Assembly (NCBI GenBank): GCA_026708265.1
Contig: JAPOVI010000176.1
Span: forward strand, 1 to 64,000
DNA length: 64,000 nucleotides
From: Acidobacteriota bacterium
GTDB lineage: Bacteria; Acidobacteriota; Vicinamibacteria; Vicinamibacterales; UBA8438
Reading direction: 5' to 3'
Shown: one piece after another, positions 27,325 through 38,000 of the stretch
Position numbering within the stretch: the stretch's first letter is position 1
How the letters are laid out: each line of letters opens with the position of its first letter
The notes under the pieces: generated by a model
The model's database searches: none
What the model saw: only the letters and a program-made list of their open reading frames with translations
What the model was told of the DNA's origin: nothing
Translations under genes and position numbers: made by a program

Positions 27325-29281
27325 TCAGGCACGAGGTCCCCGCAGGCCGTACTTCTTCAGTTTCCGGTGCAGGGTCGTCCGGTCGATGCCCAGGACGGTT
27401 GCGGTGCGCGTCAGGTTGTGGCCGGATCCGTCGAGGGCGGCGACGATGGCTCCACGCTCGATGTCCGCGAGAGTTCCGGGGGTCGGCCGGTCGTCGGTCG
27501 CTCCCGGGGGACCGCGTCGCCCCCGTGACGCCGGGCGGAACCAGTTCCGGGGGCAGCGTCGCCGCCTGGAGCACTTCTGAGGTTTCCAGCACCAGGCTGC
27601 GGCAGATGACGTTCTCCAGCTCCCGGACGTTGCCGGGCCACCCGTGGCGGGCGAGCAGGGCGGTCGCGGCGGGGGAGATGCCCTTCACGGAGGCGCCGAG
27701 CCGATCGGCGTGCTTCGACCGGAAGTGCTCCGCCAGCAGCGGGATGTCCTCGTGCCGCGCCCTGAGGGGCGGCACGTCGATGGGAAACACCGCGACGCGG
27801 TAGTACAGGTCCTCCCGGAACGCCCCCTCGCGTATGGCGGCCTCCAGGTCGCGGTGTGTCGAGGCCACGACGCGGACGTCGACGGGGATGGTGGTCCGGC
27901 CGCCCACCCGCGTGACCTCGCGCTCCTGCAGTACGCGAAGCAGCTTGGCCTGCAGCGCGACGGGCATGTCGCCGATCTCGTCGAGCAGCAGCGTGCCTCC
28001 ATTGGCGCGCTCGAAGCACCCGGCGCGCTGCGCGGTCGCCCCGCTGAACGCGCCCCGTTCGTGCCCGAACATCTCGGCTTCCATCAGCGTCTCGGGCACG
28101 GCGGCGCAGTTGACGGCGACGAACGGCCCCCGCTTGCGAGGCCCGTTGAAGTGGAGCGCCTTGGCGACGAGCTCCTTGCCGGTGCCGCTCTCGCCTGTCA
28201 CCAGCACGTTCACGTCGCTGGCGACGACGCGCTGCATCAGCTCGCTCACCTTCTGCATCCCGGGACTCGATCCGATGATGCCGTGGAAGGCGTAGGTGGT
28301 CTCCAGCTCCGAGCGGAGGCGGTGGACCTCGGCCTTCATCCGCTCGATCTCGATCTCCCGGGAGACGTCGCGGTAGATGACGAGGTCGCCGATCGGCTCG
28401 CCGGCGGCGTCGGAGACGGACTGCGTGAAGCGGTAGAAGAGCGACACGCTGGGCGGCGCCCCGCGGCGGCGCCGCGGCTGGACGAGGTGGGGCGCGCTCT
28501 GCCCGGTCCGCGCGGTCGGGCCCGGCTGCCACGGCTCGCGGGACCGGCCCTCGAAGCGGGCGTCCGCGTCGCTCAGCGAGAGCTGCCGCAGCTCGGAGGG
28601 GGTGAGGTCGAACAACGCCTCGTACCAGCGGTTGGCGAAGACGAGTCGTTGCGCCCGGTCGTACATGGCGATGGCGTCGCCCGTGGCGTCGAGCACCGCT
28701 TCCAGGCGCCGGTGACTGTGCGTGAGCTGCCGGCGTCCCTCGGCCACGTCCCGTTCCAGGTTCCACTTCTTCACCAGGGACAGGCTGATCTGCTGGACCT
28801 CCTCGCGGGCGAAAGGCTTGCGGACGTACAGGATCTTGTGCAGGAGATCGACGTCGCCGATGATCGCGGACAGCGGCTTGTCGGAGTACGCGGTCATGAT
28901 GACCACTTCCAGGTCTCGGTCGACGGCGCGCATGCGGCGCACGGCCTCCACGCCGTCGATGCCGGGCGGCATGCGCACGTCGACGAACGCGACGGCGATG
29001 GGCTCGTTGCGGTCGTGCGCCTGCGCGATGGCCGCGCAGCCTTCCTCGCCGGTCCGGGCGTGCCGCAGATCGAAGGGCGGGAGCGCGAGTCCGGACGGCT
29101 GGCTCCGCGGATCCAGGAAGGCAGCGACGAGGTCGTCCGACGCCGCCGTCGTGCGCAGCGGGAGCAGCATCTCGCGGAAGTCGTCGTGGATCTGCTGCTG
29201 GTCGTCCACCACCAGCACCCGCGTGTTCATCGGCTTCGCGGGGGGCGCCGCCGGTCCCGCGTCGACGCCCGGCCCGGTCAC
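27325..29281 (-). CDS. NtrC-family response regulator with PAS (frameshifted)
   Basis: A sigma-54 activator of about 650 residues. The receiver (about 18-155) has [18 protein letters not shown] with the phosphoacceptor Asp, and VRKPF. A PAS domain follows. The AAA+ domain has [15 protein letters not shown] (the GAFTGA loop, Ser for Thr) and [15 protein letters not shown]5 run (27506-27510) puts the Fis-type helix-turn-helix ([20 protein letters not shown]) out of frame; removing one base restores it through the stop at 27325. The start GTG 29281 overlaps the kinase gene's stop as GTGA; ATG 29230 is also possible. Partner of the adjacent histidine kinase. The frameshift is probably a sequence error. 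Confidence 0.88.
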
Positions 29282-31449
29282 TGCCCGCCTCCGGCCGCCG
29301 GCGGCCGCTGCGGTTCCTCCACGAGGCGCAGCGTCACGCGCATCGTGGTGCCGTGGCGGATGCCGTCACTCAAGGGACGTATGCTGCCGCCCGACCCGAT
29401 CACGAAGTTCGCCGCGGAGTGCAGGCCAAGGCCGCTGCCGTTCTTCTTGGTCGTGTAGCCGGCGTTGAACACGGAGCCGAAGCGGGACGGCTCGATGCCG
29501 ATGCCGTTGTCGACGACGTCGACGACGAACGTCTTGGCCTGCTCGCCGCGGTAGGCCCGCAGCCAGATCCGGGGCCGCCATCCCGGGTCGTCCTCCGGAC
29601 CCGCCGCCCGTTCGTCGGTCGCCTCCATCGCATTCTTGAGCAGATTCACGAGCATCTGTTGAAAGCGGCTCTCCTGTACGAGGATCTCCGCGGGCGCGCG
29701 GGAGCAGTCGACCTCGATCGCGACACCCCGTTGTCCGAGGGATTCCTGGACGACCTTCACGGCGTCGTTGACAGTCTCGGGCAGGGCGATGCGCTTGCGC
29801 TCCACCGTGGTGTCGGTGAAGGACTCCTGGGTGCGGATGATGTCGACGATGTGGCGCACGCGCTCCCGAACCCGGCCGGCCGTGCCAAGCAGCCTCTCGT
29901 GCTCTACGGCCAGGTCCCGCACCAGGGCGAGCAGGAAAGGCCGCACCTGCCGGCCCTGCTCGTCGTGCTCCAGCCACTGAATCCAGTCGCGGTCGTGTGC
30001 GGCGACGAGGTCCGCCACCCGGGAGAAGCGCCGCACCAACTCGCCCTCCTCCAGCCACTGGTGCAACGTGTCCACGCCCGTCGCGACGCTGTTGATGGCG
30101 TTGCCGATGTTGTGCAGGACGGTGTCGATGACCTCCAGGCGTCCGTGGGCGAAGGCCTGCGCCAGCGCCTCCTCCTCCATCTGGCGCGCCGTGATGTCCC
30201 GGAAGACGGCCACGCCGCCGACCACTTCTCCCGACTCGCTTCGCACCGGGCTGGCGTTGACGCTGATGTACACCCCGTCCGGGACGCGCGCATTGCGGAT
30301 GAAAACCCGCTGGTCCTCGACCGTCTCGCCGCGCACCGCGCGCACGAGCGGCAGCTTGTCCGCGGGCACCGGGGTCACCGCATCCGGGAAGAAGATGCCG
30401 TACAGGTCCGTCCATTCCTCCGGCGGCCGGTCCGTCATGCCGATCCCGACGATGCGCTCCGCACTCGGGTTGAACAACGAGAAGCGCATCTGCGCGTCCG
30501 CGACCACCACTCCGTCGCCCATGCTGCGGATGATCGCGTCCAGCACCTGCACCCGCTCGTGCAGCTCCGCCTCCAGCCTTCTCGCCTTGTGCGACTGCTC
30601 GGTGGTAGCCGTGACGTTGCGCAGCACGACGGCGCCGCCCATGCACCGCCCGGCAGCGTCCAGCAGGGGGTACCCGCTGGCGTTCAGCCAGAGGTCGTCC
30701 CTCCCCGTCGTCGCGCTCCGGGCTCGCAACCGCACCAGTGCGTCGCCGGTGGACCTGCCGCGGATCGCGGCGGTGAGCGGCAGGTCCTCCGGTGGGAACA
30801 CCGTCCGCCCGTCCGCCCGGTAGACCTCGAAGTTCCGCGCCCAGCCCTCCGGGTTCAACGGGTCGTACGTGTCGCTGAGTGCTCTCGCGGCCGCGTTCAC
30901 GGCCACGAACCGGCCCCGGACGTCGGCCACGATGACCGCGTCGCTCATGTTGTCGAACAGGCTCCGGAGGACCGCCGAGTTCCATTCGGGATGGGGTGCG
31001 ACGGTGTCGGGAGCCGCTTCCTGACGGTCGGCCCGGTCCCGCGGGGGCGCGCCCAATGCCGCGCGGAGGGTGAGACCGAGGTGCCCCGGGTCGGTCGGCT
31101 TCAGCACGTAGCCGTGGGGGGCGATGCGCTGGGCCCGGTCGAGCAGCCTGGCATCGGTCGTCTCCGTGGCGTAGACGATCGGCACCCCGAACCGCTCGAC
31201 GATCCGCTCGGCCGTCTCGACGGCCGTCTCGGCTGTCTCGCCCGCCGCGAGGCCGACCAACGCCAGGTCGGGAAGCGCTCCGGCGGGCAGGTCGGTCGCG
31301 GTCGGCCCGGGCGAGGCGGCGTGGCAGACCGCATGGCCCAGGCGCGTCACCGAATCGACGAGCGCCTCGCGGGCGCCGGGGTCGGCCTCGACGATCAGGA
31401 TTTGCGCCTGCGGCGCAGGGGCCTCGCGCCCCGTCGATGTCTCGTGCAT
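29278..31449 (-). CDS. PAS-PAS sensor histidine kinase with degenerate receiver
   Basis: A 723-residue cytoplasmic sensor kinase with no membrane segment. Residues 15-135 fold like a receiver ([19 protein letters not shown], later YVLKPTDPG), but the phosphoacceptor strand reads LALVGLAAG with no Asp. Two PAS domains follow (about 165-290 and 300-425). The H-box is [20 protein letters not shown], and the ATPase domain has [12 protein letters not shown] (N box), [10 protein letters not shown] (G1) and [12 protein letters not shown] (G2). It would sense an internal signal and phosphorylate the coupled NtrC regulator. ATG 31449 has GAGG about 9 nt upstream. Confidence 0.92.
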   Translation of the reverse strand: MHETSTGREAPAPQAQILIVEADPGAREALVDSVTRLGHAVCHAASPGPTATDLPAGALPDLALVGLAAGETAETAVETAERIVERFGVPIVYATETTDARLLDRAQRIAPHGYVLKPTDPGHLGLTLRAALGAPPRDRADRQEAAPDTVAPHPEWNSAVLRSLFDNMSDAVIVADVRGRFVAVNAAARALSDTYDPLNPEGWARNFEVYRADGRTVFPPEDLPLTAAIRGRSTGDALVRLRARSATTGRDDLWLNASGYPLLDAAGRCMGGAVVLRNVTATTEQSHKARRLEAELHERVQVLDAIIRSMGDGVVVADAQMRFSLFNPSAERIVGIGMTDRPPEEWTDLYGIFFPDAVTPVPADKLPLVRAVRGETVEDQRVFIRNARVPDGVYISVNASPVRSESGEVVGGVAVFRDITARQMEEEALAQAFAHGRLEVIDTVLHNIGNAINSVATGVDTLHQWLEEGELVRRFSRVADLVAAHDRDWIQWLEHDEQGRQVRPFLLALVRDLAVEHERLLGTAGRVRERVRHIVDIIRTQESFTDTTVERKRIALPETVNDAVKVVQESLGQRGVAIEVDCSRAPAEILVQESRFQQMLVNLLKNAMEATDERAAGPEDDPGWRPRIWLRAYRGEQAKTFVVDVVDNGIGIEPSRFGSVFNAGYTTKKNGSGLGLHSAANFVIGSGGSIRPLSDGIRHGTTMRVTLRLVEEPQRPPAAGGGQ

Positions 31450-32016
31450 CGGCGTTATCCTCGGAATCCCGCCGGGACCGCCGGCTCAGTCAACGAGGCA
31501 GGCTGTCGCAGATCCCTGGCTGGCTGATGCGGCGGGCTGGTCGTGCAGTCCGGGCGCTCGAGGCCCGATCGTCGTCCGGACCGTCACCTGCAACAGGCTG
31601 CGCGAGGTGACGCGAACGCGGGCCGACGGCGACGAGGAGCCGGTGAACGCATGACTTGATGACCGGACCAGTGTCCCCGCCGTTCGCAACAGGCGGGTCA
31701 CCCATGAGCGTGAAGATCATGCTGGACTTGGTCTGACATTGGGGTGGCAACTCGCCGTATCATGGCGACAGTTCAGTGAACTGGCGGGAGTCGACCGCAT
31801 CCGCCGCCTCCCTCCGCTCCACGGCGAGGAAGACGCCTCCGCCCTGTGTGCGGTCGACGGAATCGTGGCAGCGCCGAATGCGGCGCTGCTTGCCGCGGCG
31901 TGCTACGCGCCGAACTGGGCGGAGGACCGTACCCGACGCTGGGGCCGCCGAGAACTCGACGTCCACGGAGCACGCACCCTTCGGAACGGGTGTCAACGCA
32001 AGGTCGCCGGAGGCCG
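31450..32016. other. Intergenic region, no supported gene
   Basis: The 567 bp between the histidine kinase start and the end of the Calx-beta gene. ORFs of 60-117 codons exist on both strands, but all overlap one another, lack a ribosome-binding site and show no domain motifs. It presumably holds the promoter of the kinase-regulator operon. Confidence 0.5.
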
Positions 32017-35000
32017 TCACCTCCTGCCGCCTCGTGAGAACACCGAAGCGAGGAGGCGTTCATCGGTTTGCCCAAGGAGCCGCGGCCGCTGAGAGACGGA
32101 CTCGACTCTGTCACGAACGTTCCGGGAAGCGTCGGCGGGAATCCTCGCGTCTTGCGAACCCGCCCCGGCGAGACGTAGCCGCGGGCGCTCCGGCGCCTCC
32201 AGCCCGCGATATCCGGCTTCGCGCCCCGCGCTCAGATTCTCCAGCGCACCTGCCAGGTCCGCCGTGATCCGGTCCTGCAGGTCGAAGAAGTCGGCCGCTG
32301 CGCCCTCCACTCCGGACCGCGCGGCGACGGCGCCGCTGCGCGTGTCGACCACCCTGGCGTCGATCTGCAGCCGATCTCCCTGGCGACGATAGTCCCCGGT
32401 CACGAGCCACGCCGCTTCCGGATCGGCACCTCCCGTGTGCCGGGCGACCTTCACCGCGTCGAGTTGCTGGAAGGCGGTGGTCAGGGTCTCCGTTACGCCG
32501 GCACCGAGCCAGTCGTCTTCCGGCGCCCCCGAGAGGTTGTGGAACCGCTCGATGGCGACCGTGTCGAGCCGGGCCGGCATTGATCGACGCGCCTCGACCG
32601 TGCCGAGCCGGAGCGGTGCCGATGCACGCGCCTCGACGTTGCCCGTGTCGCGGTTGCCCGCGGGGCGCCGAGCGAGAGCCTGTCGCGGCCCGGCCGCCGC
32701 TTCGCCGCCTTCTGCGCGTCGCTCGTCGGGGCGCTGCCGGGGAAGCTCCCGCGCCGCCGGTGCGCGGTCGCCGGCCCGGTCGCCCGCGCTCAGGTTCCGC
32801 AGCTCGCGCGCCAGGCTCGCCGCGATGCGGTCCTGCAGCTCGAAGAGCTCTGCCGCAACGCCTTCCGCCCGCGACCGAGCGGCGACGGCGCCGCTGCGCG
32901 TGTCGACCACCCGCGCGTCGAACTGCAGCCAATTCCCCCGGCGCTGGTACTCGCCGGTCACGAGCCAGGCTGGCGCCGCCGCCCCCGCCTCCCCGCCGCC
33001 GACGAGGGAGATTGCGTCGAGTTGCTCGAAGGCGCGGGTCAGCGTCTCCGTCACGCCGTCGCCGATCCAGTGGTCGACCGGCGCGCCCGAGAGGTTGAGG
33101 AACGGGCCGACGGCGACCGCGTCGAGCCGGACCGGCACCTGCCGCACGGCGGGCGGCGCGTCGCCTGCCGCCGCGCTCTCGCCACGCCGGAATCCCGAAT
33201 CCGCCGGTGCGCGCAGTTCGCCACCGGTACCGCCGCCCCAGTTCAGGTTCCCCGTCAGGCGCGCCGCGACGGCCCTGCCGGCGCCGGGGCGCGTCTCTTG
33301 CAGCACTCCGACCGACACGCTGTTCGCTTCGCTCAACCGGTACCCCGCCGTCGCCCCGATGCGGTCCGGCCGCGCGCCCGGCGCGCCGCCGCCGCGATGG
33401 AGTTCCGGCGCCGCCCGCGGGTCCCACAGCGCCTGCACCCGGCTGCCCGCTGCGCCCCATTCGGGGTGCAGGGCCAGCCACGGACCGGGCCGGTCGACCC
33501 CCGGTCCGACACGCAGGGTCAGGCCCGCGCCCCACTCCTCGAAGCCGTCCGCCTGATGCGCTACCAGGTATCGCCCCTGCGTCTCCAGTCCCAGGTTCAG
33601 CCGCCGGTTCACGTACGCCAGGCCGACGCCGACTTCCGCGCCCATGCCCTCGACGTCGGTCCCGCCGTCCCAGCGCACGCCGGCTTCGAGGCGGGGAATC
33701 AGGGTCGTCGACTCGGACAATGCCCAGTCGGTCTGCCCCTCGGCCAGCATCCGGCCCCGCATCGCCGTCCCGGTCGCCGCCGCCAGGTCGGCATGTTCCG
33801 CCGAGCGCAGCGTCGCGTGGAAGACATCTGCCTTCAGGGCCAGGCCGGCCGTCAGCGCCTGCCGCGCGCCCCCGGCGAACAGCCGCAGCCCGAGAGGGGT
33901 CTCGACCATCCCGGCCGAGTCGGCCAGCGTCAGCGACCCGAGGCCGCCGCCGCCCATTCCCCACACCGTCAGGCCGTCGCGCGGCGCCCAGTGCGCGTAC
34001 GGCTGCACGCTCGTCACGCGGCCGTCCGCCTCGCCGGGCAAGGCGCCCTCGACCAGCGGGTCCGGGATCGAGTAGCCGAGAAGACCCACCGTGTGCGACA
34101 GCGACACGCCCAGCAGCGCCGAGCCGCCCAGCCGCCTGTCCACCCCCACGTGGCTCGCGAACACGTCGCCCCGCGCGTGCCCCCCCGTCCGGGTCTGCAA
34201 CCGGCTCCGCACCGTACCCGCGCGGCCCCAGACCTGCCAGCGCCCGGACTGGCTCGCATCCCCCACCGGCACCGAGAAGCTGGCGTCGCGGAGCCACCCC
34301 AGATCCGCAAACGGCTCGTCCGGCGCCCGGTGCAACGCCGTGGCCCCCTGGTCCGGCCACGGCGTTGCACCGCCGCCGCCCGTGCTCGACACCGCCGCCG
34401 GATACGCCGCGGCGGCGCCGGCCAGGGCGCCACCGTGGCCGGACGACTGCGGTCCCGCGTCCAGTGCCGCCCGTGCCGTGTCGTCGTCGCCGCCGGTAGT
34501 CACGAAGCGGTCCCCGATCGCCGCCACCGCCTCGGAGGCCATCGAGCGCGCCAGCAGATACAGCGTGCGGCTGGTCCCCGCACTCCGTGTCCGGGCCAGA
34601 TCGTCGTCGCGAATCATCCCCGTGATCTGCAACGAGGCGGGTTCCCCGTTGCCTGTTGCGCCCGACCCGGCCAGGAGGATCGGCGGGGTCCGGCCAACCG
34701 ATGAGCCGAGTGCGCGCGGCACGACCGTCATCGAGAGCAGCATCGTCTCCGCGCCCTCGACCAGATCGTCGTCCAGCACCGGCACGGCGACGGCCTTCTC
34801 GGTCTCGCCCGGTGCGAACACCAGCTCGCCGGTCGTCTTGAGGTAGTCCGCGCCCGCCGTCGCTGTCCCGTCGGATGTCGCGTACTCGACGACTATCGGG
34901 TACGAGCTCGCAGACGAGAGCGTGCCCGTGAACGTTGCCAGACCGTCGGTCTCCCGCACGTCGGGCGCCACGAACGAGACCGTGAGAACGTCGTTCTCCA

Positions 35001-38000
35001 CGATGGTACCGGTCGCCGACACCGGCGACCCCGCCGCATTCGCCAACTGCACCGCGAGCGTGAACGTCTCGTTGTCTTCGACCTCGTCGTCGTCCGCGAC
35101 GGGTACGCTGACCCGCCGCTCGGTCTCACCCGCCGAGAACACCAGTCGCCCGGAGGTCGACGTGTAGTCGGCTCCCGCCGTCGCCGTCCCGTCGGCGGTC
35201 GCATACTGCACGGTCACTGCCCGCGAGCTGGCCGATCGCAGGGTCACCGTGAACTCCATGGTCTCGCCCTCGCCGGCGCGAGCTCCTCGGACGCCCAGGC
35301 TCGTCGTCGAGTCGGCCAGCGTCAGGCGGGTTCCGTTCACCGTAAGCCCCGACGCGCTGCCCGTCACCCGGATCGTCTCGGCAGCCTCGACCGCCGCATC
35401 CGCCGTCGGCGTCAGCGTGAACGTCGCCGTGCCGCTCGTCTCGCCCTCTTGGATTGTGACGTCGAAGCCGGGCACGGCCGCATAGTCGGTACCGGCGGTC
35501 GCAGTGCCGCCGCCAACCGAAACCCTGACGGGCGTGTCCTGGCCGAACGTGCTGCCGCTGGAGAAAGCCGCAGTGACCGTCACCGTCGTCGACTCGTCCT
35601 CCTCGCTCACGCTCGACGGGCTCACCGACAGGTTGACCTCCGGCGCGCCGTCGTCGTCGGTCAGCGTCAACTCCGTCCCCTTCACCGTCAAGTCGCTCGC
35701 GCGACCGGCGACGTCGATGGTCTCGTTGCCTTCGACCGCCGTGTCCTGGGTCGGCCGCAGCGTGAACGTCCCCGTGCCGCTGGTGGCACCCTTCGGGATG
35801 GTGATGTCGAAGTTCGAGACGGCCGCGTAGTCCGTGCCGGAGGTCGCCGTGCCGCCGCCGACGGACACCGTCACCGTCTCGTCGTCGGGGAACGTGCTGC
35901 CCGTCGAGAACTCCGCGGTGACGGTCACCGTCGTGTCGGAGGCGCCCTCGTTCACGCTCGACGGGCTCACCGACAGGTTGACCTCCGGTGCGCCGTCGTC
36001 GTCGGTCAGCCTCAACTCCGCCCCGTTCACCGTCAGGTCGCCGGCGCTGCCGGCGACGTCGATGGTCTCGTTTCCTTCGACCGCGGTGTCCTGGGTCGGC
36101 CGTAGCGTGAACGTCCGCGTTCCGCTCGTGGCACCCTTCGGGATGGTGATGTCGAAGTCCGATACGGCCGCGTAGTCCGTGCCGGAGGTCGCCGAGCCGC
36201 CGCCGACGGACACCGTCACCGTCTCGTCCTCGGGGAACGTCCTGTCCGTCGAGAACTCCGCGGTGACGGTCACCGTCGTGTCGGAGGCGCCCTCGCGCAC
36301 GCTCGACGGGCTCACCGACAGGTTGACCTCCGGCGGGCCGTCGTCGTCGGTCAACCTCAGCTCCGCCCCGTTCACCGTCAGGTCGCCGGCGCTGCCGGCG
36401 ACGTCGATGGTTTCGTTGCCTTCGACCGCCGTGTCCTGGATCGGCCGCAGCGTGAATGTCCCCGTCCCGATCGTCTTGCCCTCCGGGATGGTGATGTCGA
36501 AGCTCGTTACGGCCGCGTAGTCCGTGCCAGCGGTCGCCGTGCCGGCGCCGACGGACACCGTCACCGTCTGGTCCTCGGGGAACGTGTTGCCCGTCGAGAA
36601 CGCCGCGGTGACGGTCACCGTCGAGTCGGAGGCGCCCTCGCTCACGCTCGACGGGCCCACCGACAGGTTGACCTCCGGCGCGTCGTCGTCGTCGCGGATA
36701 GTCCCGGTCGCCGTGTCGGTCGCCGTCACCGCCACTGATGTCCCGGAAGCCGCCAGCTTCACCGTGAACGTCTCGCCGCCTTCCACCACCTGGTCCTCGC
36801 GCGTCGCCACCGTGACTGTCTGCGTCTCGCCGACAGTGCCCGCGAAGGTGATCCCCGCCGTGTCCTGGGTGTAGTCGGTGCCCTTCGTGGCCGTTCCGTC
36901 GGTGAAGCTCGGCGTCACCGTCAGCCCCTTGTCCACCGCCCCTTCGAGCGTCACCGTAAACCTGATCTGGTCGCCCTCGTTGGCCGACTCGTCGTCGATC
37001 GTCAAGACGGCCTCGTCGTTGAGGATCGTCCCGGTCGCCGTCACCGTCTCCGACGTCACGGAAACGGCCAAGTTCACTGTGAACGTCTCATCGTCTTCGA
37101 CCACCTGGTCCTCGGTTGTCGCCACCGTGAAGGTCTTCGCCTCGCCGGCGGTGCCAGCGAAGGTGAGCGCCTCCGTGTTCTGGGTGTAGTCGATGCCCTT
37201 CGTGGCCGTTCCGTCGGTGAAGCTCGGCGTTACGGTGAAGCTGCCCTGCACCGCGCTGCCCGCAGTCACGGTGAACGTGATCGCGTCCCCCTCGGTGGCT
37301 GACTTGTCAGCGATCGTCACCGTCGCGGTGTCGTCGTTCTCGATCGTGCCGGTCGCCGTGTCGCTCGCCGTCACCGTCAATGATGTCCCGGAGACCGCCA
37401 AGTTCACGGTGAACGTCTCATCGCCTTCGACCACCTGGTCCTCGGTCGTCGCCACCGTGAAGGTCTTCGTCTTGTCGGTGACCGAGAAGTCGATCCCCGC
37501 CGTGTTCTCGGTGTAGTCGGTGCCCTTGGCGGTTCCGTGTGTGAAGCTCGGCGTCACGGTGAAGCCGCCCTGCACCGCCCGGTCCGTAGTCACGGTGAAC
37601 GTGATCTCGGCCCCTTCGTCGGCTGACGCGTCAGCGATCGTCACGTTCGCGGTGTCGTCGTCGTTGATCGTGCCGGTGGCCGTATCGCTGTAAACCACGC
37701 GCGCCGACGTTCCCGAGACGGCCAGGGCGACAGTGAAGGTCTCGGCGACCTCCGCGATGTCGTCCTCGGTGGTGGTTACCGTGAAGGTATGCGTCTCGTC
37801 TACGGTTCCGGTGAACTTGATCCCTGCCGTGTTCTGGGTGTAGTCCGTGCCCCGGGCAGCGGTGCCGTCGTGGAAGCTCGGTGTCACCGTGAACCCGCCG
37901 GTCACGCCGCGGTCCTCCAGTGTCACCGTGAACGTGATCGAGTCTCCTTCGAGGGCCGACGCGTCGGCGATCTTCACATCCGGAAGGACCTCCGCTGTTG

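Noticed and set aside
31739-32092. 117-codon plus-strand ORF between the histidine kinase and the Calx-beta gene
   Set aside because: It overlaps competing ORFs on both strands, runs into the end of the Calx-beta gene and has no motif or ribosome-binding site.
32111-34360. Long alternative-frame ORFs (up to ~750 codons) over the Calx-beta gene, and ~110-codon plus-strand ORFs repeated across it
   Set aside because: They are shadows of the tandem repeats and of high GC. Only the 2047-codon frame shows domain motifs.
35490-37930. Regular repeats considered as a CRISPR array
   Set aside because: The units are over 300 bp, in frame and encode Calx-beta domains; there are no short repeats with unique spacers and no cas genes.
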